A program made the position numbers and the translations under genes. Under the pieces are notes generated by a model that had not been told where the DNA came from, did no database searches, and saw only the letters and a program-made list of their open reading frames with translations. From contig CAZJKW010000112.1 of NCBI GenBank assembly GCA_964546835.1, forward strand, positions 1-6,946: a DNA stretch of 6,946 bases, given 5' to 3'. Origin of the DNA: JAHCHL01 sp964546835. GTDB taxonomy: Bacteria; Armatimonadota; Fimbriimonadia; Fimbriimonadales; ATM1. Positions within the stretch are counted from its first letter, which is position 1, and the number at the start of each line of letters is the position of its first letter. This document shows, in pieces, positions 1-6,474 of the stretch.

Positions 1-1218
1 CCGTCTAACTCGGTCAAAAGTCGCCCAAGCAAAATCCAAAATTGGGATTCGGTTTGATCGAATTTCTGATAACGTTTTTGCCATTGCAGCTGCATAGGTT
101 CCGTGCAAAACACCATCAATCGGAGCCCCATTATTAATTTCTCCGGGTGCTGCACCATGACACTGAGCAACTTTCCCAACTTGAATCATTTCCTGACCGA
201 AGTAGGATCCTTCGCTAACTTTTGGCCGATCAACTTGATAAAAAGCAAAAATATTCGTGCCTTTTGATATGAATGGTTTATAAAAATTCGCCTTACCCAC
301 CATTTCGCCAAATCCGCTTGAGGTGTTGTTATTCACTCCCATCAGATAATCAGTTTGATTAGATTGGTCATGTGCAACTTGGCCGCTAAAGAAAAAGAAC
401 AAAACACCATTTTCCGGCATCTTTTCAGCTAAGTCTTTTGCTGCCTGCATAATCTCATCAGTAGTCGCATCTTTTAAAACCATAACATTTTGGTCCGAAT
501 AACCGGCGTGTTTCAGCAATGCGTCTTTCAGCATTTCTGCATCGGCATTAGCAAATGCCTGACCCGAACCCTTACTGTTTCCTATTATCAATGCATATTT
601 GAAATCCAAAATCGGGATGATTCCAAATGCGTTATCAACCCCGGGCAACGCTATCGCTGTCGGATCTGGGTTAGCACCACTGCTGGTGCCTGAAAGCACC
701 TGCAAGTCCGAATACTCAATGATTTCCCTGTCAACTTTGAATGCAGTTGCTGCATTCAATTTGTTGAGTTGCTCTTGAGCGGCACCCGATGACTTTGCGT
801 CCCCGTTTGCAGCGTGAGCGGCCGCCAAAAACAACATTCCTTCAACGCTAACTTGGTTTTTGGAAATCAAACCATTGAATCCTGCGATGGCGTCTTTCAA
901 TGCCGCGTCTCTGGCACTTTTTTCGGTTGCTTCAGCTGCCATCTTAAATGAACAATATGCCGCAGCGAAATTGGGAGTGTATGGAGCACCGTTTCTCCAT
1001 GGCCGTCTGTCCGTTACGCCTTCGCCAACAAAACTCCCGGCCATCGTGTCTTCAGAACGAGATGCAATTGCAGCAAGAAACATTTTTCTTGCTTCAGTCC
1101 ATTGCCCACGCTTGGCACTTGAAAGACCTTTTTCGTAATTGTTCCTCCATGCTTGCGCATTGCCAATGCAAGCAGCAAACAAAAAGGCAATCAAACAACT
1201 TATTTTGAGTATTCGCAT
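1..1218 (-). CDS. secreted caspase-like (clan CD fold) protein with TPR-like N-terminal region; catalytic dyad apparently lost; partial
   Basis: This reading frame is open for 406 codons from the ATG at 1218 to the left edge, so the C-terminus is missing. Residues 1-23 form a Sec signal peptide (basic start, hydrophobic core, NAQA then W24), which points to export. Residues 24-55 and roughly 123-150 look like TPR-type helix pairs. From about 206 the caspase/peptidase C14 pattern begins: strand FKYALIIGNS (206-215), a helix with ANADAEML, strand NVMVLKDAT, a helix, then strand GVLFFFFSG ending at 279. In active members SGHG follows; here it is S278-G279-Q280-V281. The strand that normally ends DxC reads IFAFYQVDRP (323-332), so Val329 falls at the Cys position. 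AAPGE (356-360) and the following DGVLHGTYAAAMAKTL match the late-domain pattern (A-S-x-x-E, HGxFT, LL). Catalysis therefore looks lost, leaving a binding or scaffold role. It starts 6 bp after the barrel gene's stop, with an A-rich leader and no clear Shine-Dalgarno, which suggests coupling. The fold assignment is by eye and fairly firm; no substrate can be inferred. Confidence 0.8.
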   Translation of the reverse strand, partial: MRILKISCLIAFLFAACIGNAQAWRNNYEKGLSSAKRGQWTEARKMFLAAIASRSEDTMAGSFVGEGVTDRRPWRNGAPYTPNFAAAYCSFKMAAEATEKSARDAALKDAIAGFNGLISKNQVSVEGMLFLAAAHAANGDAKSSGAAQEQLNKLNAATAFKVDREIIEYSDLQVLSGTSSGANPDPTAIALPGVDNAFGIIPILDFKYALIIGNSKGSGQAFANADAEMLKDALLKHAGYSDQNVMVLKDATTDEIMQAAKDLAEKMPENGVLFFFFSGQVAHDQSNQTDYLMGVNNNTSSGFGEMVGKANFYKPFISKGTNIFAFYQVDRPKVSEGSYFGQEMIQVGKVAQCHGAAPGEINNGAPIDGVLHGTYAAAMAKTLSEIRSNRIPILDFAWATFDRVRR

Positions 1219-1224
1219 TTTTTC

Positions 1225-2355
1225 TTATTTTCCGATTGGAAAGCCCATCGTAAAAGAAACGTCCGGTCTCGATTGACCTGTTACATTGACAACATTGATG
1301 TCAAATGAGAACCGATTATCATTGGGTCGGTAACCCAATCCAAACGTAAAGGCATCACGTGGACCAAATCGTTCGCCCCCGCCTGAGTTGTTAGCCCTGA
1401 AACCAAGTCTCAACGGGATGTAACCAAATCCTTGACTCCAGTTGTATTCCAAACCTACGCCGGCGCTCAACTGCCCATCGGTTTCAAGAATATCTCCATC
1501 ATTTGCAGATAGAAAATACATGACGTCAACGCCGCCAACAAGGAAATCACGACCACCACGGATGCCGTCAATCCGCCATGCGATTCCGCCTTGAACTCTT
1601 CCCGGTATCTCATCACCATACGGTTGTGCGTCATCGTAACCACTCAACTTAATGGGTGACCGAAAACTGAAACCATAACTCACATTCGGGTTTGGAGCAA
1701 TTTGGATTCCAATAATTCCTCCAAAACCGGTTGCATCTTCGCTAATGTCAACATCTTGAAGCGTCACGTTGTTCTGATCAGATTGAATCAAGCGATTGGT
1801 CAATCCTTGTCTCGCAACCACTAGTCCAAATCCGATGGACGCATTCTTGCCGGTCTTCTTTCCAAAAGCAAGCGTGAAGAAATCCGTTGAAACTCGGAAT
1901 AGCTCGTTATGAGTGATAAGTTGACCTTGAACATCCGGGTTTGTTAGGTTGTTTCCAAACGCTCTTTCTTTTGCGATGCCACCTAGTGCATATGAAATCC
2001 CAAGCGTTCCACCCGCCATTGGCACTGCGAATCCGCCAAAGGTGATTGCGTTGGTTCCAAAGTCGCCTTCACTATCTCGGTCAGGTATGTCGAAACGGCC
2101 GGTTAACGTTGTGTTCGCCGAAGGTCGGTTCCGCATTGTGATTTCTGCGGTTCCTTGAGCAATGAAACCCAGGCCGGCTGGATTCCAATAACTCGCTGTG
2201 GCATCGGTTGAGTTGGAATAAAGGGCTCCACCCATTCCCAATGCACGACCACCCATCTCAAAAGCATTGAGCAAATCAGGGACTTGTGCCGATGCACCGC
2301 CCGCAATCATTGTCAACACTACGGCTCCTGCCGAACGCTTCCATGCTGAATTCAT
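1225..2355 (-). CDS. PorV/UPF0164/FadL-like outer-membrane beta-barrel protein
   Basis: The 376-residue product has a clear signal peptide (cleavage likely after ASA, residue 23) and then the hallmark N-terminus of this barrel group: GGRALGMGGA at 35-44, a DATASYWNPAGL segment ending at 62, and a glycine-rich strand pattern throughout. Alternating short hydrophobic strands run to the C-terminus, for example TNAITFGGFAVPM, TLGISYAL, SIGFGLVVA, VSYGFSFRSPIKL, LRLGFRANN, AFTFGLGYRP, SFDINVVNV and VSFTMGFPIGK. The protein should sit in the outer membrane. Family members include the type IX secretion component PorV and FadL-type hydrophobic-substrate channels, and the sequence alone does not decide between them. 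The start is supported by GGGAAGGAA six bases upstream. It lies 34 bp after the Ig-like gene and 6 bp before the caspase-like gene, so the three probably form an envelope unit. Confidence 0.85.
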   Translation of the reverse strand: MNSAWKRSAGAVVLTMIAGGASAQVPDLLNAFEMGGRALGMGGALYSNSTDATASYWNPAGLGFIAQGTAEITMRNRPSANTTLTGRFDIPDRDSEGDFGTNAITFGGFAVPMAGGTLGISYALGGIAKERAFGNNLTNPDVQGQLITHNELFRVSTDFFTLAFGKKTGKNASIGFGLVVARQGLTNRLIQSDQNNVTLQDVDISEDATGFGGIIGIQIAPNPNVSYGFSFRSPIKLSGYDDAQPYGDEIPGRVQGGIAWRIDGIRGGRDFLVGGVDVMYFLSANDGDILETDGQLSAGVGLEYNWSQGFGYIPLRLGFRANNSGGGERFGPRDAFTFGLGYRPNDNRFSFDINVVNVTGQSRPDVSFTMGFPIGK

Positions 2356-2361
2356 TCGATA

Positions 2362-2370
2362 TTCCTTCCC
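2362..2370 (-). promoter_or_regulatory. Shine-Dalgarno of the barrel gene
   Basis: On the minus strand this reads GGGAAGGAA, ending six bases before the ATG at 2355. It is a strong purine-rich site that fixes the start of the barrel protein. Confidence 0.7.
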
Positions 2371-2389
2371 TCTTTGATTTTAGACAATC

Positions 2390-3382
2390 TTATCCAAGTC
2401 GAACTTGAACTTCCTGAATCACCGGCCCATTTCCGGCTTTGTCGAATACTCTTGCCACCACTTTGAATTGGGTAACTCCCGGCGGCAGTGTCACCCTAAC
2501 GGTTCCTTGCCATCGGATTGCACTGCCCTGTGGTCCAAACCTGGAGCGGCTGACACGCTTAATCAAAGTTCCATCCAGTTTCTGAATTTCCACTTGGATT
2601 GCCATGATGTCCACCGAAGTTGTGGATGCATCTGTAATGTCAACGATCACTCCCATCGTAGAACCCGGGCGAATCGCTTGATTCACGCGCGGGTTATTGA
2701 TTTGAACCGTTGGAGCCGCTCGGTCAAGCGTCACGTTGATTGAAACTGTCTTCTCGTTGTTTGCCTTGTCCTTAAGGATAATGGCAATAGTTTGAGAACC
2801 ATCGTTTTCAATTAGGGATGTGTCCCACGAAACTGTGACCGTGCTGGTTGAACCGGTATTGTCCGGCAGGTCTTCACCGTTTACCGTTACCCGCCAGGTA
2901 TCCAAGTTAACTTCTTGAATCACCGCTGTGATGTTGACGGTTCCTTTGACAAACGACCCGTTTGTTGGAGCGAATGAGACCAATTCCGGCTTCTTTCGGT
3001 CAAGCGTAACCACTAAGGCCGTGCTTGGAAGAGGCGTTCCGCCTTCAGTTGAGTCCACTTGAATGTTGTAATCGCCCTCAGGAAATGACGTGCCCGGAGC
3101 CCAAGTTACCGACCCGCTTCCAATACCGTTAGCGTCAGGAGTTACCGTTTGCTCGGGCAGATTTGTGCTTGGGCCGCCGCCAACTTTGCTAATCGTTACC
3201 TTCACCTTTACGGCTAACGTAGCACTTGCAATATTGAATTTTATTTGTGTGCTCGAACCGACGAAATCGCCATTATTTGGGCTTGTTACCGTAACGGTTC
3301 CAAGCGCAAATGCACCAACGAAACCAAGCGTCATGCAGGCAACTGCGCAAGTTTTCAACCAATTTTTTCTTATTTTCATCAT
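2390..3382 (-). CDS. secreted protein with three tandem Ig-like domains
   Basis: The 330-residue product begins with a basic segment and hydrophobic core, with likely cleavage after GAFA (residue 26). What follows is three beta-sandwich-like segments of about 90-110 residues. Domain 1 (28-126) opens TVTSPNNGDFVGSS. Domain 2 (about 130-218) opens PELVSFAPTNGSFVKG and ends DKANNEKTVSINV. Domain 3 (about 222-330) opens PTVQINNPRVNQAIRPGS and ends DKAGNGPVIQEVQVRLG. The linkers repeat as LDRKKP (127-132) and LDRAAP (219-224), and the D-K-A-G/N-N turn is typical of bacterial Ig-like modules. There is no transmembrane anchor, LPXTG or obvious sorting tail, so it is probably periplasmic or cell-surface. 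No enzymatic residues are visible; adhesion or a structural role is inference. Two ATG codons are adjacent: the second (3379) is better spaced (7 bases) from the GAGG site, so the protein may begin MKIRKN. Confidence 0.8.
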   Translation of the reverse strand: MMKIRKNWLKTCAVACMTLGFVGAFALGTVTVTSPNNGDFVGSSTQIKFNIASATLAVKVKVTISKVGGGPSTNLPEQTVTPDANGIGSGSVTWAPGTSFPEGDYNIQVDSTEGGTPLPSTALVVTLDRKKPELVSFAPTNGSFVKGTVNITAVIQEVNLDTWRVTVNGEDLPDNTGSTSTVTVSWDTSLIENDGSQTIAIILKDKANNEKTVSINVTLDRAAPTVQINNPRVNQAIRPGSTMGVIVDITDASTTSVDIMAIQVEIQKLDGTLIKRVSRSRFGPQGSAIRWQGTVRVTLPPGVTQFKVVARVFDKAGNGPVIQEVQVRLG

Positions 3383-3386
3383 ATGA

Positions 3387-3390
3387 CCTC
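3387..3390 (-). promoter_or_regulatory. Shine-Dalgarno of the Ig-like gene
   Basis: The minus strand reads GAGG four bases before the ATG at 3382 and seven before the ATG at 3379. The spacing favours the downstream ATG as the real start. Confidence 0.5.
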
Positions 3391-3396
3391 GAACCC

Positions 3397-3412
3397 GCTC
3401 TAAGTATAGAGC
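3397..3412 (-). promoter_or_regulatory. perfect inverted repeat around a TATACT hexamer; possible operator or internal promoter
   Basis: Minus strand GCTCTA-TACT-TAGAGC is a perfect 6-bp inverted repeat with a 4-base loop, in the 44-bp spacer between the HAD and Ig-like genes. A TATACT hexamer (3403-3408) resembling a sigma-70 -10 element sits in its centre, about 20 bases before the Ig-like start. No good -35 hexamer lies 16-18 bases upstream. The stem is short, and the T-tract of an intrinsic terminator is missing. It could be an operator over an internal promoter, or chance. Confidence 0.3.
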
Positions 3413-3426
3413 ATTTGAGCACTATT

Positions 3427-4254
3427 CTATGGACGGACGTGAACGGCTTTTGTTTGTTCCATTTTGTCAATCAAGTAGCGAACATACGCCTCAACGCCAC
3501 CCTCGCTGTGCTTGGGAGCAACCCACTTTGCCGCATTCCTGACCTCTTCAGGTGCGTTTTCTACGGCAGCCGAGTGCTCGCTCCATTCCAACATCGAAAC
3601 ATCGTTGAAGTAATCGCCTATGGAGGCGGTTTCTCCTTTTTGAATCCCCAGGTACTTTGCGACAACTTCTAAGCCCTTTCCTTTACTGGCCTCAGAACTC
3701 AGCAACTCAAAATACTCCGGCTCTGATACAGTTGATTGAACACCTTGATCCAGAAACTTGTTCCCCAACTCATCAGACAGTTGGCGTACTTTGTCCGGCG
3801 GAGCGAGAATAATCATTTTCAAAGCGTCAACGTTCGTCAGTCTCGACCAGCCCACAAAAAAGGCATCAGCTCGCTTAACGCGATTCAGATACATTCGACT
3901 CCATTCAGACTCCACCGGAAAGAACACTCCCTCCGGCGTGTACACCTGACAATAAAGGTCTCGAGAGAGGCAAATGTCAACCACTTTTTTCAAAATTGTC
4001 TTAGAAACCAGTATTTTTGCCAGGGTATGTTGACCATGTAAAACGTAGGCACCGTTACACGAAATCAAGGGAGTCGAAAGACCCAATTCATAGGCAAAGT
4101 GCTCCATGCTTGTAGCGATGCGACCCGAAGCCAGAACCACTTGGATTCCAGCCGCGTGAGCCATCTGAATCGCCTTATGGGCAGAGTCTGAAACTGCCCG
4201 GTTTTCGTCGAGAAGCGTGAAATCCAAGTCGGTTGCAAGCAACCGAATCTTCAT
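3427..4254 (-). CDS. HAD-superfamily Cof-type phosphatase
   Basis: This is a 275-residue cytoplasmic hydrolase of normal length for the Cof/YbiV (cap type C2B) group, which removes phosphate from sugar phosphates, nucleotides or cofactors. All four HAD motifs are present: motif I D9-L-D11-F-T13 (nucleophile D9, acid/base D11), motif II S43-G44-R45, motif III K191-G-K193-G, and motif IV G213-D214-x-x-N217-D218 followed by ML. The cap lies between about 85 and 185, and SCNGAY (65-70) is the usual start of the cap region. Position 12 is Phe where Gly is typical (DLDGT), the one odd residue near the active site. The start codon follows the aminotransferase stop directly (TAAATG) and has only a weak AAGG far upstream, so translation is probably coupled. 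The context suggests a phosphorylated sugar substrate, but specificity in this family cannot be read from sequence. Confidence 0.88.
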   Translation of the reverse strand: MKIRLLATDLDFTLLDENRAVSDSAHKAIQMAHAAGIQVVLASGRIATSMEHFAYELGLSTPLISCNGAYVLHGQHTLAKILVSKTILKKVVDICLSRDLYCQVYTPEGVFFPVESEWSRMYLNRVKRADAFFVGWSRLTNVDALKMIILAPPDKVRQLSDELGNKFLDQGVQSTVSEPEYFELLSSEASKGKGLEVVAKYLGIQKGETASIGDYFNDVSMLEWSEHSAAVENAPEEVRNAAKWVAPKHSEGGVEAYVRYLIDKMEQTKAVHVRP

Positions 4255-5376
4255 TTAAACCGTTGCCTTGTCCGTTGCAAAATGCCTTGCAACATCAGCG
4301 GCAAATTCAACCTGTTCCGTTTTTAAGTGCGATTGGATTGGGAGCGAAAGAACCTCTTGACCTGCTTTTTCTGATTCGGGAAAGTCGCCCTTTTTGTATC
4401 CAAGATTTGAATAAGCAGGCGTCAAATGAAATGCGAACGGATAGTAGATTCCTGCACCTATCTCATGTTCCTTAAGATAGCCAAGAAATTCATTTCGATT
4501 TTCACATCTCACCGTGTACTGATGATAGGTGTGATAGGTGGTTTTCGAATCCACAAACGGTGGATTGATAGAAGTACCTTGAAGTGCTGCGTCATAGACT
4601 TTTGCGTGACGTTGTCTAATATCATTCCATTGTCCCAGTTTACGAAACTTAACTCTTAGTACTGCGGCTTGGATTTCGGATAGTCGGCTGGTGTGTCCTA
4701 CATATTCGTACCAATACGGATTTCCAACGCCCCCGTGAATTCTCAAGACTCGGCTCAATTCGGCGATATTCTCGTCGTTTGTCAAAATCATTCCGCCGTC
4801 TCCGATTGCTCCCAAATTCTTGGTTGCATAAAAACTTAAGGATGCCCCTTTTGTTAGGGCTGCGCAGCATTTTCCGTTCCTTGATGAGCCAATTGCCTGT
4901 GCGCCATCTTCAAAAACAAAAACACCGTGTTTATCGGCTATCTCTTGAATGGTTTCGATGTCACACATTTGTCCAAACAGGTGAATCGGATGGATGGCTT
5001 TTGTTCTCGGCGTTATCGCCGATTCCAGTTGGTTGGCGTCCATGTTATAGGTTTTCGGATCAATATCGACAAAAACCGGCTTCGCACCGTTTTGGATGAT
5101 GCATTCGACGGTTGCGCCGAAACTAAAGGGAGTTGTGATGACTTCATCACCCGGACCGACTCGCATCGCTTGAAGAGCGATTTTTTGAGCATCTGTACCG
5201 CTGTTTACGGCAATTCCGAATTTAGCTCCATGTGCCGTCGCTATTTCTTCCTCCAGGGTTTTTACATTAACACCTTGAACATAAAAACCGGATTCTAAAA
5301 CTTCGATGACTGCCGCATCAATCTCTTCTTTAAGTTCAAGATATTGTGACTTCAAATCAACCGGTGGTACTTTCAT
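4255..5376 (-). CDS. DegT/DnrJ/EryC1/StrS-family PLP-dependent sugar aminotransferase
   Basis: The 373-residue product is full length for the family, which transfers an amino group (usually from glutamate) to a keto-sugar nucleotide using PLP. It begins with the usual VDLKSQYLELKEEIDAAV and L-S-G-x-Y-x-x-G region. S59-G60-T61 lies in the phosphate-binding loop, E156-D157-G-A-Q160 carries the Asp that holds the pyridine nitrogen, and K186 in SFYATKNLGAIGDGG is the Schiff-base lysine. Small departures from the usual pattern are A-Q at 63-64 where A-L is common, and A184 where Pro is common before T-K. It follows the nucleotidyltransferase by 10 bp and is preceded by a good Shine-Dalgarno. With that enzyme it suggests amino-sugar synthesis for surface polysaccharide or glycoprotein. 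No dehydratase for the intervening keto-sugar step is in the window. The exact sugar is unknown. Confidence 0.92.
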   Translation of the reverse strand: MKVPPVDLKSQYLELKEEIDAAVIEVLESGFYVQGVNVKTLEEEIATAHGAKFGIAVNSGTDAQKIALQAMRVGPGDEVITTPFSFGATVECIIQNGAKPVFVDIDPKTYNMDANQLESAITPRTKAIHPIHLFGQMCDIETIQEIADKHGVFVFEDGAQAIGSSRNGKCCAALTKGASLSFYATKNLGAIGDGGMILTNDENIAELSRVLRIHGGVGNPYWYEYVGHTSRLSEIQAAVLRVKFRKLGQWNDIRQRHAKVYDAALQGTSINPPFVDSKTTYHTYHQYTVRCENRNEFLGYLKEHEIGAGIYYPFAFHLTPAYSNLGYKKGDFPESEKAGQEVLSLPIQSHLKTEQVEFAADVARHFATDKATV

Positions 5377-5380
5377 ATTT

Positions 5381-5387
5381 TTCCTTT
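5381..5387 (-). promoter_or_regulatory. Shine-Dalgarno of the aminotransferase, overlapping the upstream stop codon
   Basis: The minus strand reads AAAGGAA just before the ATG at 5376 and shares its first base with the TGA (5387-5389) of the nucleotidyltransferase. This arrangement supports co-transcription and coupled translation of the two genes. Confidence 0.65.
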
Positions 5388-6416
5388 CAAGAAATCGCTC
5401 CCAAATCGCTATAGGGCATCACCTGCGTATGGTCTGCAATGGCTGAGTTTAGAATACGACTGTTTGAGCCAATCTTGCAACCTTCACCAACAATCGTTTT
5501 TTCGAGATAACAGTTTTCTCCAATTTCTGCGTTTTTCATGACCACAGAATTCAATAGACGTGTTCCCTTGCCGATTTTTGCCGATTCAAAAACGGCGGTT
5601 CCTTCCAAAAGTTCAACTTCGTCTATTTGAGACGAAGGGTCAATGTGTGCCTGTTCTATCAAATGTAAGGGTTTTGGAGACGCCACTGTTTTTTCGATTA
5701 CAGCTCGCGTCGCTTCCAGATATTGTGAGGGTCTACCAATGTCAATCCAAAAAGCATTTTGAACGTCCCCAAAGAGTAACCAGCCATCTTGAATCAGTTT
5801 AGGGAAAATCTCTCGTTCAATATTGCAGCGCATTTGCGGAATGGTTTCAATTGCGTCTTTTGACATGATGTAAAGCCCTGCATTAATGGCATCCGTACCC
5901 GCAGATGTAACTTCCAGGGTTCTCTTTGCCTCCTCAGTGGGTTCAATGAATTGTAAAACTTTTTCTTCCGAGTCTAACTTGATTATCCCGTAAGGATGGG
6001 GGCGCACTATGTTCTTCAGAGTAAGAGTTACTTGAGCATTGCGAGCGACATGACGATTCACAATCTCCTGTATGTCAAATCCATGAATGGTGTCGCCATT
6101 GAAAACCACACAATCCTGACCCGGAATTGCGTTATATGCATTTCTTATAGCTCCCGCTGTATCTAAGGGTTCGGATTCAACGGCGTAAACTAAATTAACT
6201 CCAAATCGGCTTCCATCCCCGAAATAGTTTTCAACGGCTTCGGCCATGTAATTGGTTGCGAAACAGATTTCATAAATCCCTGCACTTTTCAAATAATGCA
6301 ATTGATATTCTAACAATGGGGCATTCACTAAAGGCATTAACGGCTTGGGTCGGTGCANNNNNNNNNNGCGGCCGCAATCGTGTTCCAAGACCACCGGCTA
6401 TTACGATTCCCCTCAT
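5387..6416 (-). CDS. sugar-1-phosphate nucleotidyltransferase with left-handed beta-helix tail (mannose-1-phosphate guanylyltransferase-like); interrupted by an assembly gap
   Basis: The enzyme joins a sugar-1-phosphate to an NTP to make an NDP-sugar. The true start is the ATG at 6416, giving MRGIVIAGGLGTRLRP, which is the nucleotide-binding loop GGxGTRLRP. After the gap the frame resumes with HRPKPLMPLVNAPLLEYQL, the second half of the same signature. Further landmarks are FNGDT (metal-binding Asp), HPYGIIKL, NAGLYIM, and FWIDIGRPSQYLEA, which resembles the W-x-D-x-G motif of GDP-mannose pyrophosphorylases. The last 75 or so residues contain hexapeptide repeats (AKIGKGTRL, AEIGENCYL, CKIGSNSRI) of a left-handed beta-helix. 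As printed, 10 Ns put the two halves in different frames; a 6-base gap restores one frame and a 341-residue protein. A GTG in the wrong frame (6392-6394) gives a false N-terminus. There is no obvious Shine-Dalgarno. An in-frame ATG at 6431 is possible but adds residues the family lacks. GTP versus TTP use is unresolved. Confidence 0.9.
6358..6367. other. run of 10 Ns (assembly gap) inside the nucleotidyltransferase
   Basis: Ten undetermined bases split the signature loop of the nucleotidyltransferase. Frame and family spacing (RLRP-L-T-x-H-RPKP) predict that the real gap is 6 bases, encoding Leu-Thr and the first base of a codon ending in TG. The 10 is therefore probably a placeholder length. 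Confidence 0.95.
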
Positions 6417-6426
6417 TACTAACACA

Positions 6427-6432
6427 AGCATA
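6427..6432 (-). promoter_or_regulatory. candidate -10 hexamer (TATGCT) upstream of the nucleotidyltransferase
   Basis: The minus strand reads TATGCT ten bases before the ATG at 6416. With no Shine-Dalgarno in between, this would suit a leaderless or very short-leader transcript. No convincing -35 hexamer is found at normal spacing, so support is weak. The cluster's promoter may instead overlap the start of the comEA gene. Confidence 0.18.
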
Positions 6433-6474
6433 CCGGCAGGAACTCCAAGAATCCATGCCGAAACAAGCGTTTGT

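Noticed and set aside
3..13. 11-base match gtctaactcgg shared by the left edge and position 6578
   Set aside because: Matches of this length are expected by chance in a window this size; it lies in two unrelated genes.
818..825. NotI-type palindrome GCGGCCGC, also at 6368-6375 next to the N gap, as a sign of a cloning junction
   Set aside because: Both copies fit naturally in coding frames (Ala-rich segment; Leu-Arg-Pro of the signature loop), so no vector or linker is needed.
490..1208. Plus-strand open frames at 490-693, 860-1138 and 948-1208
   Set aside because: They are antisense to the continuous caspase-like gene, which has a signal peptide and recognisable fold motifs; the plus-strand products show no family features.
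6392..6394. GTG start giving an N-terminus VLEHDCGR for the nucleotidyltransferase
   Set aside because: Wrong frame. It exists only because the N run has the wrong length; the correct frame from 6416 gives the conserved nucleotide-binding loop.
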